DNA of 52,971 bases from Oscillospiraceae bacterium (GTDB taxonomy: Bacteria > Bacillota > Clostridia > Oscillospirales > CAG-382): the NCBI GenBank assembly GCA_015065165.1, contig SVQU01000013.1, forward strand, positions 1 through 52,971, in the 5' to 3' direction. This document shows, piece after piece, positions 25,140 through 33,423 of the stretch. Within the stretch, counting starts at the first letter, position 1, and every line of letters starts with the position of its first letter. Below the pieces are notes generated by a model. The model did no database searches. It had not been told where the DNA came from and saw only the letters and a program-made list of their open reading frames with translations. A program made the translations under genes and the position numbers.

Positions 25140-25328
25140 ATGGCAGTACCCAAGAAAAAAGTATCCAAGGCAAGAAGAGACAAAAGACGTTCTTCCGTTT
25201 GGAAGCTCGACCTTCCCGGAATGACCAAATGCCCCAAGTGCGGCGAGTACATTCTCTCCCACCGCGTTTGCAAGAATTGCGGCAGCTACGGCGGCAAGGT
25301 AGTTCTTCAGGTTAAGGATAAAGACTAA
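25140..25328 (+). CDS. rpmF: 50S ribosomal protein L32
   Basis: 62 residues. [17 protein letters not shown] is the family start; a zinc ribbon is formed by CPKCGEY and CKNCGSYGG, i.e. the four-Cys (C+) form. It follows yceD with AAGGAGG as ribosome site and is followed by a terminator. Confidence 0.97.
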   Translation: MAVPKKKVSKARRDKRRSSVWKLDLPGMTKCPKCGEYILSHRVCKNCGSYGGKVVLQVKDKD

Positions 25329-25335
25329 GCGAAAT

Positions 25336-25365
25336 AGCGTGTTGCCGATGCAACACGCTTTTTTG
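25336..25365 (+). terminator. rpmF terminator
   Basis: AGCGTGTTGC-CGAT-GCAACACGCT followed by TTTTTG. Confidence 0.92.
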
Positions 25366-25400
25366 TAATTTCGAAGAAATTTACGAAGGGGTGGGAAAAG

Positions 25401-26699
25401 ATGGTTTTAATTCAAAGTGTAGATAAAGGCTCCTATGCCGAAAAAAGCGGTGTTAGGGAAAACGATATCCTTTTGTCGGTAAACGGAAATAAAATAAACG
25501 ACGTTTTGGATTATCGCTTTCATATAATGGAAAAATGCCTTTTGCTTTTGATAGAACGTAACGGCGAAAAATTGGAAATCCAAATCCAAAAGCCGGAATA
25601 TTCGGATATAGGCCTAAACTTTTCCACCTATCTTATGGATGAGAAAAAGCGTTGCAGAAATAACTGTATCTTCTGCTTCATCGACCAAAACCCAAAGGGT
25701 ATGCGCGAAACTATCTATTTCAAGGACGATGACGAGCGCCTTTCCTTCCTTCAGGGCAATTACGTAACGCTCACTAATTTAAAGGATGAGGATATTGCGC
25801 GTATAATTAAAATGCGTATATCTCCAATAAATATTTCGGTTCATACCACCAACCCCGAGCTTAGGGTTAAAATGCTGCGAAACCGCTTTGCGGGGGATTG
25901 CTTACGGTATATCAAAGAGCTTGATGCCCACGGCATATCCCTTAATCTTCAATTGGTTCTTTGCCGAAATATAAACGACGGCGAGGAATTAATAAGGACG
26001 TTGTCCGATTTTGATTCTCTCGAAAACGTAGAAAGCGTGGCTCTCGTTCCCGCAGGTCTTACGGGACATCGCGAAAACCTCTATCCCTTAATCCCATTTG
26101 ATAAAGAATCCTCGGCTTCTGTTATAGATATAGCAAATGAGTTCGGCGATAAATGGTTAAAGACAAAGGGTATGCGCTTAATCTACCCCTCGGACGAATT
26201 TTTCCTCCTTGCCGAAAGAGAAATGCCCGCGGAAGATTATTACGAAGGCTACCCCCAGCTTGAAAACGGAGTGGGTATGATAAGAAGCGACTCCGAGGAA
26301 TTTTACGAATGCCTTGAAAATCTCCCCGAAATGGAGTATAATAGGGAAGTAACTGTTCCCACGGGCGAGGCTTCTTACGAATTTATTTCCTCCCTTGCTT
26401 CGGCTGCGATGGAAAAGTATAAAAACCTAAAGGTTAACGTCTGCGCTATAAAAAATAACTTTTTCGGCGGAAGCGTTACGGTTACGGGCCTTGTAACGGG
26501 CGGAGATATAATATCTCAGCTTGATGGTAAAGATTTAGGGGATGAATTATTAATCCCCGCGGTTATGCTTCGCGCTCAGGGCGATTTGTTCTTAGATAAC
26601 GTTTCTCTTGACGAATTGTCCGAAAAACTAAAGGTAAAGGTTCGCGTTGTGGAAAAGGGCGGTTATGCCCTTTGCGAGGCGATGACGAATCTTCAGTGA
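25401..26699 (+). CDS. DUF512 radical SAM protein with N-terminal PDZ
   Basis: 432 residues. An N-terminal PDZ-like stretch (IQSVDKGSYAEKSGVRENDILLSVNG) leads into CRNNCIFCF, a Cx3Cx2C radical SAM cluster motif, at about residues 77-85. The remainder matches the DUF512 layout with LQLVLCRNINDG and VPAGLTGHRE. The family's reaction is unknown. Proteins of this type are usually encoded beside der, as here (34-bp gap), and often plsY, suggesting a link to ribosome assembly or envelope genes that is so far only positional. Confidence 0.87.
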   Translation: MVLIQSVDKGSYAEKSGVRENDILLSVNGNKINDVLDYRFHIMEKCLLLLIERNGEKLEIQIQKPEYSDIGLNFSTYLMDEKKRCRNNCIFCFIDQNPKGMRETIYFKDDDERLSFLQGNYVTLTNLKDEDIARIIKMRISPINISVHTTNPELRVKMLRNRFAGDCLRYIKELDAHGISLNLQLVLCRNINDGEELIRTLSDFDSLENVESVALVPAGLTGHRENLYPLIPFDKESSASVIDIANEFGDKWLKTKGMRLIYPSDEFFLLAEREMPAEDYYEGYPQLENGVGMIRSDSEEFYECLENLPEMEYNREVTVPTGEASYEFISSLASAAMEKYKNLKVNVCAIKNNFFGGSVTVTGLVTGGDIISQLDGKDLGDELLIPAVMLRAQGDLFLDNVSLDELSEKLKVKVRVVEKGGYALCEAMTNLQ

Positions 26700-26733
26700 A
26701 AATCTACTCCAACTTGAGAAAGGATGGATAACT

Positions 26734-28065
26734 ATGGCAAAATGTACGGTTGCGGTTGTCGGCAGACCTAACGTCGGCAAAAGCACCTTTTTCAATAAAA
26801 TAGCAGGCCAGCGTATTTCTATCGTAGAGGACACCCCCGGTGTTACCCGCGACAGAATCTATTGCGACGTGGAATGGAACGGCAGACAAATGCTGTTTAT
26901 CGACACGGGCGGTATAGAGCCCACCACTGAAAACAGCCTTCTCCGTCAAATGCGCGACCAAGCGTTAATAGCAATAGGCAGTGCCGACGTTATAATTTTT
27001 ATGACAGAGCTTTCTGTTGGCGTTACCGCCGCAGACAGAGAAATCGCCTCTATGCTTAAAAAAAGCAGAAAGCCTATCGTTGTTGCCGTTAATAAGGTCG
27101 ACACAGTGGGCGAGATTCCCGCAGGCTTCTACGAGTTTTACGAGCTTGGCTTTGAGGATGTAATTCCCGTTTCCTCGGTTCACGGTACGGGTACGGGCGA
27201 TATTCTTGATAAGGTTATCGATTTTCTCCCTGCCGATTTTGAAAACGAAGAGGATAAGGATTCTATCCGCGTTGCGGTTATCGGTAAACCCAACGCAGGT
27301 AAAAGCTCTATAATAAACCGCTTCACAGGTGAAGAACGCGTTATTGTTTCTGATATGGCGGGCACCACCCGTGATGCGATAGATACTCCCGTTGAAAATA
27401 AATACGGTAAGTATATTTTCGTTGATACCGCAGGTATCCGCCGTAGCGCAAAGGTAGAGGACAGAATCGAAAAATTTTCGGTAATCCGCGCTAACTCTGC
27501 CGTAGAAAAGGCGGATGTGTGCTTGGTGCTTGTGGATGCCAACGAGGGCGTTACCGCACAGGACGAAAGAATTGCGGGTCTTGCCCATAATGCGGGCAAA
27601 GCCAGCATAATCGTTATAAATAAATGGGATTCCTTAGAAAAGGATAATTCCTCGGTAAATAACTTCAAAAAAGAGGTTTACACCGCCTTGGGTTATATGC
27701 GTTACGCTCCCGTTGCTTTCGTTTCGGCTCTTACGGGTCAAAGGGTAGAAAAGCTTTATCCCACCATAAACGAAATCTACGCCAATGCAAACCGCCGTAT
27801 AACAACAGGCTTGCTTAACGATTTTCTTGCGGACGTAACCGCAAAGGTACAGCCCCCCTCGGATAAGGGCAGACGTTTGAAGATTTATTATATGACACAA
27901 ACAGGTGTGTGCCCCCCTACCTTCGTTCTTTTCTGTAACGATGCCGAGCTTTTCCATTTCTCCTATCAAAGATATATCGAAAACTGCCTGCGCGAGGCTT
28001 TCGATTTCTCGGGTACACCCATACGCCTTGTTATTAAACAAAAGGGCGAAAACCCCAATCTCTAA
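26734..28065 (+). CDS. der: Ribosome-assembly GTPase Der (EngA)
   Basis: 443 residues with the tandem GTPase layout unique to Der. First G domain: GRPNVGKST (about 9-17), DTPGVTRDR, DTGG, NKVD. Second: GKPNAGKSS (about 188), DMAGTTRDA, DTAGIRR, NKWD. The C-terminus is a KH-like domain (YYMTQTGVCPPTFVLFCN). Der acts in 50S subunit maturation. AAAGGATGG precedes the ATG. plsY follows 15 bp downstream. Confidence 0.97.
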   Translation: MAKCTVAVVGRPNVGKSTFFNKIAGQRISIVEDTPGVTRDRIYCDVEWNGRQMLFIDTGGIEPTTENSLLRQMRDQALIAIGSADVIIFMTELSVGVTAADREIASMLKKSRKPIVVAVNKVDTVGEIPAGFYEFYELGFEDVIPVSSVHGTGTGDILDKVIDFLPADFENEEDKDSIRVAVIGKPNAGKSSIINRFTGEERVIVSDMAGTTRDAIDTPVENKYGKYIFVDTAGIRRSAKVEDRIEKFSVIRANSAVEKADVCLVLVDANEGVTAQDERIAGLAHNAGKASIIVINKWDSLEKDNSSVNNFKKEVYTALGYMRYAPVAFVSALTGQRVEKLYPTINEIYANANRRITTGLLNDFLADVTAKVQPPSDKGRRLKIYYMTQTGVCPPTFVLFCNDAELFHFSYQRYIENCLREAFDFSGTPIRLVIKQKGENPNL

Positions 28066-28080
28066 TAAAGGAGCAAAATT

Positions 28081-28800
28081 ATGATTTATCTTAGCGGTTA
28101 TCTTCCTTGCCTAATTGCAAAATGGGCAGAATCCTCCCAATCCTTCGCCGTGTTGGTTTTCGGTTGGGTTATAACTGCCATAGCGGCATATCTTTTGGGC
28201 TCGCTTAATTCGGGCATTATCGTTTCCAAGGCAAAGTACGGTCAGGATATTCGTAACTTCGGCAGCGGTAACGCAGGTCTTACAAATATGCACCGTGTCT
28301 ACGGTAAGGATGGCGCGCTTCTCACTCTTGCGGGCGATATAGGCAAACAGATTGTTTCGGTTGTAATCGGCGCGCTTCTTCTCGGTATCGAGGGCGCGTA
28401 CCTTGCGGGTACGTTTTGTATGCTTGGCCATATTTTCCCCGTGTACTACGGCTTTAAGGGTGGTAAGGGTGTTCTTACCGCCGCAACTATGATTTTGCTT
28501 ATCGACCCCGTGATTTTTGCCGTTCTGTTTATAATTTTCGCGGTTGTGCTTACCTTTACACGCTACGTGTCCCTTTCTTCTATCATTGCGGCAATTACCT
28601 ATCCCGCCGCTGTTAAGGTGGCATACGGTATGGGCGAAAACCCCACCCCTGTGTTTGCGCTCTTGTTCGCGCTTTTTGTGGGTGTAATGGTTATCTTTAT
28701 GCACCGTACAAATCTCTATCGCCTTTTCAACGGTACCGAATCCAAATTTTCTTTCCATAAGAAAAAGGCAGAACCCACCGAAGATAAAAAAGATAAATAA
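28081..28800 (+). CDS. plsY: Acyl-phosphate:glycerol-3-phosphate acyltransferase
   Basis: 239 residues, somewhat longer than usual because of both an N-terminal extension (about 25 residues) and a charged C-terminal tail (HKKKAEPTEDKKDK). It is a multi-span inner-membrane enzyme making lysophosphatidic acid. Family loops are seen: GSLNSG...IRNFGSGNAGLTNMHRVYG (loop 1, with GLTN where GATN is common), GHIFPVYYGFKGGKG (loop 2), and TRYVSLSSI (loop 3). der-plsY adjacency is common in Clostridia. Confidence 0.94.
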   Translation: MIYLSGYLPCLIAKWAESSQSFAVLVFGWVITAIAAYLLGSLNSGIIVSKAKYGQDIRNFGSGNAGLTNMHRVYGKDGALLTLAGDIGKQIVSVVIGALLLGIEGAYLAGTFCMLGHIFPVYYGFKGGKGVLTAATMILLIDPVIFAVLFIIFAVVLTFTRYVSLSSIIAAITYPAAVKVAYGMGENPTPVFALLFALFVGVMVIFMHRTNLYRLFNGTESKFSFHKKKAEPTEDKKDK

Positions 28801-28862
28801 AACGTTCATTCGTGCCAATGATATACGGATGATTCCCAAACCACCCGTTTCACTAAACCATC

Positions 28863-28887
28863 GTAGGGGCGATTCACGTATCAACCG
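28863..28887. repeat. Palindromic interspersed repeat (degenerate)
   Basis: GTAGGGGCGATTCACGTATC followed by AACCG; the right arm has decayed relative to the consensus. Confidence 0.7.
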
Positions 28888-28912
28888 TCATTTATTGCCG
28901 TTCACGATTGTA

Positions 28913-29290
28913 AAACTCACGAATCTGTAATTACCAACAGTGGTATACCATTCGCGGGAATTAAACTCACGAATCTGTAATTACCAACAGTGGTATACCA
29001 TTCGCGAGAATAAAACTCACGAATCTGTAATTACCAACAGTGGTATACCGTTCGCGAGAAATAAACTAACGAATCTGTAATTACCAACAGTGGTATACCG
29101 TTCGCGAGAATTAAACTCACGAATCTGTAATAACCCACAGTGGTATACCGTTCGCGAGAATTAAACTCACGAATCTGTAATAACCCACAGTGGTATACCG
29201 TTCGCGAGAATTAAACTCACGAATCTGTAATTACCAACAGTGGTATACCATTCGCGGGAATAAAACTCACAAATCTGTAATAACCAACAT
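28913..29290. repeat. 50-bp tandem array, seven full units plus a partial
   Basis: Units begin at 28913, 28963, 29013, 29063, 29113, 29163, 29213 and 29263 (partial). Each reads AAACTCACGAATCTGTAA, then TTACCAACAGTGGTATACCA, then TTCGCGAGAATT with a few variants (CCATTC/CCGTTC, TTACCA/TAACCC). Each unit contains the palindrome TGGTATACCA, the small stem TACCA-ACAG-TGGTA and an outer CGAAT/ATTCG pair. The exact 50-bp spacing is invariant and there are no unique spacers. Confidence 0.95.
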
Positions 29291-29319
29291 CGCGTTATAA
29301 AAAAAGGAGGGAAAATGTA

Positions 29320-30561
29320 ATGCCTTTGGCGGATAAAGTAAGACCAAAAAGCTTCGATGAGGTTGCGGGTCAAAAGCACCTTCTTGCTAAAAACGCGCCC
29401 TTTCGCCGTATTGTAGAAAGCGGTCATCTGCCTTCCTTGGTGTTTCACGGCCCTCCCGGTACGGGTAAAACCACTGTTGCCGAAATTTTGGCAAAGTCGG
29501 CGGGCAAGGAATTCCACCGTATAAACGCAACGGTTGCCTCTCTTTCGGATATAAAGGATATCCTGGCGGTTTCCCATTCCATTACCGCCCAAGACGGAAT
29601 AATCCTTTATATCGACGAAATCCAGTATTTCAATAAAAAACAGCAACAGTCCTTGCTGGAATACGTAGAGGACGGTCGCGTAACTCTTGTAAGCTCCACC
29701 ACCGAAAACCCCTTTTTCTCGCTTTATCCCGCGTTGCTTTCCCGTTCCAGCGTTTTCGAGTTCAAGCCCGTCAGCCCCGAGGATATGGTTCCTGCGCTAA
29801 GACGCGCCTTTGAAATCTGTAACGAAACCGAGGGACTGAACAAAACCTGCGATGATGAGGTTTTGCTCACAATCGCAAAGGGTTGCGGCGGAGACGTTCG
29901 AAAGGGTATAGGCGCTCTCGAAAACGTCTATTATTCCTCCGAAACAGAACTTTCGGTTGATTTGGCAAAGCAGCTTTCCCAACGCTCGGGCATAAGCTTC
30001 GACAGAGACGGCAACGAGCATTACGATTTGCTAAGTGCATTCCAAAAATCAATCCGCGGGTCGGACCCTGATGCCGCCGTGTTCTATCTTGCGAGAATTT
30101 TAGAGGGTGGCGACCTTATTTCTGCTTGTCGCCGTTTGATGATAATCGCCTGCGAGGATATAGGTTTGGCGTACCCGATGTGTATCCCTATCGTTAAGTC
30201 CTGCGTGGATATAGCCACCTCCGTGGGACTACCCGAAGCCTCCTTACCTTTGGCAGACGCCGTGGTGTTGTTGGCTACCGCACCTAAATCCAATTCTGCC
30301 CATGATGCTTATTTTGCCGCAGTACAGGCGATAAACAGCGGCAGAGGCAGGGAAATCCCCTCACACCTAAAGGATACCCACCGCCCCGATGCGGATATGG
30401 GCTATAAATATCCCCACGTATATCCAAACCACTACGTTTCCCAACGTTATCTGCCTTTGGATATAAAAGAGGGCGAGTTTTATAAGTTCGGCGATAATAA
30501 AACCGAACGCGCCGCCTTTGATTACTATAAATTCCTCCGCGGAATTACCGACAAAAAGTAA
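29320..30561 (+). CDS. rarA: Replication-associated recombination ATPase RarA
   Basis: 413 residues. AAA+ clamp-loader-like ATPase acting at stalled forks. Walker A is GPPGTGKTT (44-52) and Walker B YIDEIQYF (about 97-104), where most RarA proteins have IDEIHRF. SSTTENPFF (sensor 1) and the C-terminal tetramerisation region (AARRLxx-like CRRLMIIACEDIGLA, LPLADAVVLLATAPKSN, DTHRPDA, YKYPHVYPNHYV) are all present. The ATG at 29320 follows AAGGAGGG; a start-stop ATGTAA lies at 29315. Confidence 0.95.
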   Translation: MPLADKVRPKSFDEVAGQKHLLAKNAPFRRIVESGHLPSLVFHGPPGTGKTTVAEILAKSAGKEFHRINATVASLSDIKDILAVSHSITAQDGIILYIDEIQYFNKKQQQSLLEYVEDGRVTLVSSTTENPFFSLYPALLSRSSVFEFKPVSPEDMVPALRRAFEICNETEGLNKTCDDEVLLTIAKGCGGDVRKGIGALENVYYSSETELSVDLAKQLSQRSGISFDRDGNEHYDLLSAFQKSIRGSDPDAAVFYLARILEGGDLISACRRLMIIACEDIGLAYPMCIPIVKSCVDIATSVGLPEASLPLADAVVLLATAPKSNSAHDAYFAAVQAINSGRGREIPSHLKDTHRPDADMGYKYPHVYPNHYVSQRYLPLDIKEGEFYKFGDNKTERAAFDYYKFLRGITDKK

Positions 30562-30580
30562 AAAATAACAATAAAACCCA

Positions 30581-30609
30581 AGAGACGTTGAAAAGCGTCT
30601 CTTTTTTTC
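30581..30609 (+). terminator. rarA terminator
   Basis: AGAGACG-TTGAAAAG-CGTCTCT followed by a T run. Confidence 0.9.
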
Positions 30610-30650
30610 TTTCTTTTTTGCATAATTTTACACTTTTTTACAGAAAAATG

Positions 30651-30679
30651 TTGACAAAACTATTATAAATGTGTATAAT
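30651..30679 (+). promoter_or_regulatory. Promoter of the AraC-type regulator
   Basis: Perfect TTGACA (30651-30656), 17 bp, TATAAT (30674-30679). Confidence 0.88.
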
Positions 30680-30680
30680 A

Positions 30681-30704
30681 CTACACAAAAGTAGACGAAA
30701 CTAC
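30681..30704. promoter_or_regulatory. Candidate operator over the start site
   Basis: CTAC-ACAAAA-GTAG-ACGAAA-CTAC: three alternating half-sites at 10-bp spacing directly after the -10. Autorepression by the encoded regulator is a reasonable guess. Confidence 0.35.
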
Positions 30705-30741
30705 AATCATGTCGCAAAAATATCACCGAGAGGGGGAGTTT

Positions 30742-31464
30742 ATGCAGGTAAATAATATACGTGTCGAGCTTTGCGGAATATTGCAAAACCTTGCCGAAAT
30801 GGAATCTGTAACCGAAACATCCCCTTGTTTCTGTGTGCTTCGTTATCTAAAGGATAAAAGCAAAATATACGTTCACCCACCCAATTCACCCCCCAAGCTT
30901 TCAAATAAAGAAGAGGGCAGGGCACTGCTTTTAAATATGGAAATCAATCATTCTGTAATGGCAGAAAACGCCTTTGATTTTCCTGCGTCAATCTCGGTTG
31001 ATAACGAAAGCCCAATGACGTATTTGTTAGATAAGCTGTTTGTTACAGATAACCCTTTTGACCAAATGAGCCTTGCGTATAAATTTGCAAAAGAGCTGTT
31101 CTCTGTTGCAACCGTTAAAGAAAATATAAGGTCGCATTCTGTTTATAACGCTTTGGAATATATCCGTAATAACTACACAAAACGAATCACCATTTCGGAT
31201 TTGGCAAGTCTGCTTAGCATGTCCGAATCAAACGTTTATTCCTCTTTCAAAAAGCAGTATGGTATGTCTCCCATAGCCTACCTTAACGACTACCGCCTTT
31301 ACGTGGCGTCGGAATTGCTGTCCACAACGTCCTATTCTATCGAAAACGTTGCCACAGCGGTGGGGATGTCAGATATGCGCTATTTCTCAAAAATGTTCAA
31401 ACGACGATATAACACAACCCCGTCAACCTACCGAAAAAATTTATTAAATGAGGTGAAAAAATGA
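30742..31464 (+). CDS. AraC-family transcriptional regulator
   Basis: 240 residues from the ATG at 30742, which has GAGGGGGAG 5 bp upstream; the ATG at 30709 has no ribosome site. The C-terminal 100 residues are a double helix-turn-helix: ITISDLASLLSMSESNVYSSFKKQYGMSPIAYLNDYRL and ENVATAVGMSDMRYFSKMFKRRYNTTPSTYRK. The N-terminal effector domain (HPPNSPPKLSNKEEGR, FDFPASI) resembles the AraC_N type often seen with oxidoreductase targets. Its stop overlaps the next gene by 4 bp. The ligand is unknown. Confidence 0.88.
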   Translation: MQVNNIRVELCGILQNLAEMESVTETSPCFCVLRYLKDKSKIYVHPPNSPPKLSNKEEGRALLLNMEINHSVMAENAFDFPASISVDNESPMTYLLDKLFVTDNPFDQMSLAYKFAKELFSVATVKENIRSHSVYNALEYIRNNYTKRITISDLASLLSMSESNVYSSFKKQYGMSPIAYLNDYRLYVASELLSTTSYSIENVATAVGMSDMRYFSKMFKRRYNTTPSTYRKNLLNEVKK

Positions 31465-31991
31465 AGTATCAAACGCTTTCTGTTTCGGATTCCCGCACGG
31501 CACGCCGTGCATTCGTAGAAAAGTTCACCGACAAAAAACGTGATAATTACCGCGCAGTGATGGGCCACGGTGATTATTACGGTGCGTCTGCCTACAGACG
31601 TTCTCTTTGGGAAAGCTTCGGCGAATGTAACGTTATTTCCCGTAAAGCCGCCCTTTCGGTTCTTTCGGAAATGCCCGTTGTCTTTATCACCTGGGACGGT
31701 GCAATGGAAAACATAAGCCGAAATCTGCAAAAATCCCGTCTTGTTCAGCTATCGGGAAAAGACCTTGCGGCAGTGCTTTCCTCAAACGATTACCGCTGTG
31801 AAGCCTCTGCTTCTCCCGATGTTATTTATGTTTTTTCTCCCGATTTGTCCCGTTATATCGCGTTCACTCACGAATATGTGCAAGGCCACGGATACGTTTG
31901 CCTTACTTCTGCTTCTAACGTAGACGACCCCTATATCTCTCCCGCGTTCCGCGAAATCCTAAGCCAGATGTTCCTAATGCAAAAGGCATAG
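31461..31991 (+). CDS. Hypothetical protein translationally coupled to AraC regulator
   Basis: 176 residues of no family I recognise. It starts with the ATGA overlap of the AraC gene, with GAGGTG upstream. It has no signal peptide or membrane helix. Notable segments are a basic N-terminus (SRTARRAFVEKFTDKKRDNYR), 'GHGDYYGASAYRRSLWE', 'MPVVFITWDGAMENISRN', and a C-terminal half ending 'SPDLSRYIAFTHEYVQGHGYVCLTS'. The Asp/His-rich GHGDYYG could bind a metal or nucleotide. Being the sole partner of the regulator, it may be its accessory or main target. It has no terminator of its own besides the region at 32244-32274. Confidence 0.65.
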   Translation: MKYQTLSVSDSRTARRAFVEKFTDKKRDNYRAVMGHGDYYGASAYRRSLWESFGECNVISRKAALSVLSEMPVVFITWDGAMENISRNLQKSRLVQLSGKDLAAVLSSNDYRCEASASPDVIYVFSPDLSRYIAFTHEYVQGHGYVCLTSASNVDDPYISPAFREILSQMFLMQKA

Positions 31992-31992
31992 G

Positions 31993-32026
31993 TTTTCTAA
32001 TTGTGTCCGCTGACACAATTAGAAAA
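31993..32026. repeat. 15-bp perfect inverted repeat
   Basis: TTTTCTAATTGTGTC-CGCT-GACACAATTAGAAAA, just after the stop of the preceding gene. No T run follows on either strand, so it is not a standard terminator. It may stabilise the mRNA 3' end. Confidence 0.8.
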
Positions 32027-32036
32027 AACGCCCATT

Positions 32037-32104
32037 GTAGGGAACGGCGTATTAACCCTAAAAATGCAAGCATTTTCAGGGAACCCCATTTCCTCGACGT
32101 TCCG
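32037..32104. repeat. Nested palindromic repeat, GTAGGGAACG type
   Basis: Outer arms GGAACG (32041-32046) and CGTTCC (32098-32103) enclose an inner hairpin CCCTAAAAATG...CATTTTCAGGG (32056-32081). The architecture matches the enlarged palindromes at 44098 and 44213, but with a different outer arm. Confidence 0.65.
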
Positions 32105-32195
32105 TTTTTCTACCGTAGGATGGAGGTTCTGCACCTCTCTGTCCTGTCATCCCAAGGGAAGTCGAAGGATATAAGCGACAAATTTTCATTATACC

Positions 32196-32220
32196 GTAGG
32201 GACGATTCACGAATCGCCCG
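32196..32220. repeat. Palindromic interspersed repeat
   Basis: GTAGGGACGATTC-AC-GAATCGCCCG, one mismatch from the consensus. Confidence 0.8.
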
Positions 32221-32243
32221 CTTCACAACAAAAACACAACTGC

Positions 32244-32274
32244 AAAAAGGACAGAGCCTCGCTCTGTCCTTTTT
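32244..32274. terminator. Bidirectional terminator between AraC partner gene and spoIIA
   Basis: AAAAGGACAGAG-CCTCG-CTCTGTCCTTTT with T runs on both strands, directly after the sigF stop on the minus strand. Confidence 0.9.
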
Positions 32275-32275
32275 C

Positions 32276-32977
32276 CTATTTCAACTCCTCCTTGAGCCTT
32301 AAAAGTGCCTTTGCCTCTTTGCGGGAAACCCCAACCTGTGTTAACCCCAAAATCCGCCCCGCCTCGCTTTGTGTCATGCCCTTGAAATATCTCAAATAAA
32401 TAATTTCACGCTCAATATCGGGCAATTTTTCAATGGCTTGCTTAAGGGCGATTTTTTCATTAATCTCGGGTGTGAAGTCAATGCCGATAAAATCCTCCAG
32501 CTTTCCGTCCTCACCCACCTGCTCGGAAAGGGAAACCGTCCCTGCCGTCGCGCCCAAGCATTCAACCACTTCTTCCTCCGAAAATCCGCAAATTTCCGCC
32601 AAAACCGAAACAGCGGGCTCGTTTTGATGACAACTTATATATTTTTCCCGTGCCGCGCATAAAATCGCGGCTTTTCTTTTAATTTCTCTGCCAACCTTAA
32701 TCTCGCCGTCATCCCTTAAAAAACGCTTTATTTCGCCGATGATCAGGGGTACGGCATAGGTGGAAAAAGCAGTTCCGCGCTCAAGGTCAAAATTACGTAT
32801 GGCTTTTATCATTCCGATGTGTCCAATCTGACAAAGGTCGTCGTAATCTACACCACGCCCCATAAAGCGAACGGCAATAGACCTCACCAATCCCGTGTTT
32901 TCTTCAACAAGCCGGCTCAGAGCCGTTTCGTCCCCCTCTTTCGCCCTTACAATAAGTTCTGCCGTAGAAACGCTCAC
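32276..32977 (-). CDS. sigF: Sporulation sigma factor SigF
   Basis: 233 residues starting at a GTG (32977), overlapping spoIIAB by 4 bp. Sigma-70 layout: region 2 (GLVRSIAVRFMGRGVDYDDLCQIGHIGMIKAIRNFD, then GTAFSTYAVPLIIGEIKRFLRDD), region 3 (EPAVSVLAEICGFSEEEV), and region 4 (LPDIEREIIYLRYFKGMTQSEAGRILGLTQVGVSR). Its place as the third gene of AA-AB-sigF identifies it. It directs early forespore transcription and is held inactive by SpoIIAB until SpoIIAA is dephosphorylated. Confidence 0.94.
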   Translation of the reverse strand: MSVSTAELIVRAKEGDETALSRLVEENTGLVRSIAVRFMGRGVDYDDLCQIGHIGMIKAIRNFDLERGTAFSTYAVPLIIGEIKRFLRDDGEIKVGREIKRKAAILCAAREKYISCHQNEPAVSVLAEICGFSEEEVVECLGATAGTVSLSEQVGEDGKLEDFIGIDFTPEINEKIALKQAIEKLPDIEREIIYLRYFKGMTQSEAGRILGLTQVGVSRKEAKALLRLKEELK

Positions 32978-33423
32978 CGCCCCGTCAACCTCTTCTCAAG
33001 AATAACCGTTGTGCCCTTTCCTATTTTCGAGCTGACCTTTATTCTGTCGGTAAAGCTTTGCATAATGGTAAAACCCATACCGCTTCGTTCGCCGCCCTCG
33101 TCGGTGGTGTAAAGAGGTTGCATTGCAGTGGGTACGTCCTCGATACCTCTCCCTTTGTCCTTTATCTTAATGTTGATAACTCCGTTTTCGTTCAGTTTAC
33201 AAACTATGTAAATGGGACATTTGCTTTTGTCTTCCTGTTCCGCATATCCGTGAACGATAGAATTTGTAACCGCTTCGCTCACAACCGTTTTAATGTCCGA
33301 AATCACGGCAATGCTGGGGTCCCATTGGGCGGCAAAGGCGGCAACCGACGTGCGCGCGAAATTCTCGTTAATGCTTCGGGCATCAAATTCGATTTTCATA
33401 AAATTAACAGCTTTGTCCTTCAT
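32974..33423 (-). CDS. spoIIAB: Anti-sigma F factor SpoIIAB
   Basis: 149 residues. GHKL-type ATPase and Ser kinase: N box VVSEAVTNSIVHGY, then IKDKGRGIED (G1 region), ERSGMGFTIMQSF (G2) and a final GKGTTVIL. It binds SigF when charged with ATP and phosphorylates SpoIIAA. The start ATG at 33423 has GAGGAAAC upstream and lies inside the end of spoIIAA (20-bp overlap); an internal ATG (33399) matches the usual family start but has a poorly spaced site. Confidence 0.94.
   Translation of the reverse strand: MKDKAVNFMKIEFDARSINENFARTSVAAFAAQWDPSIAVISDIKTVVSEAVTNSIVHGYAEQEDKSKCPIYIVCKLNENGVINIKIKDKGRGIEDVPTAMQPLYTTDEGGERSGMGFTIMQSFTDRIKVSSKIGKGTTVILEKRLTGR

Larger units (their letters stand above)
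28801..29319. other. Gene-free region with repeats between plsY and rarA
   Basis: 519 bp with no believable gene. It contains one degenerate palindromic repeat (28863-28887) and a 50-bp tandem array (28913-29290), then the ribosome site of rarA. There is no clear plsY terminator and no good -35/-10 pair. Confidence 0.75.

Noticed and set aside
28913..29290. CRISPR array
   Set aside because: The 50-bp units abut one another with no unique spacers; variation is limited to a few positions, and no cas genes are present.
29167..29646. Minus-strand reading frame of 159 codons across the tandem array and start of rarA
   Set aside because: The repeat length (50) is not a multiple of three, so the units shift frame; the other half is antisense to the well-supported rarA gene.
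31993..32026. Terminator for the AraC partner gene
   Set aside because: The 15-bp inverted repeat is not followed by a T run on either strand; a proper terminator occurs at 32244-32274.
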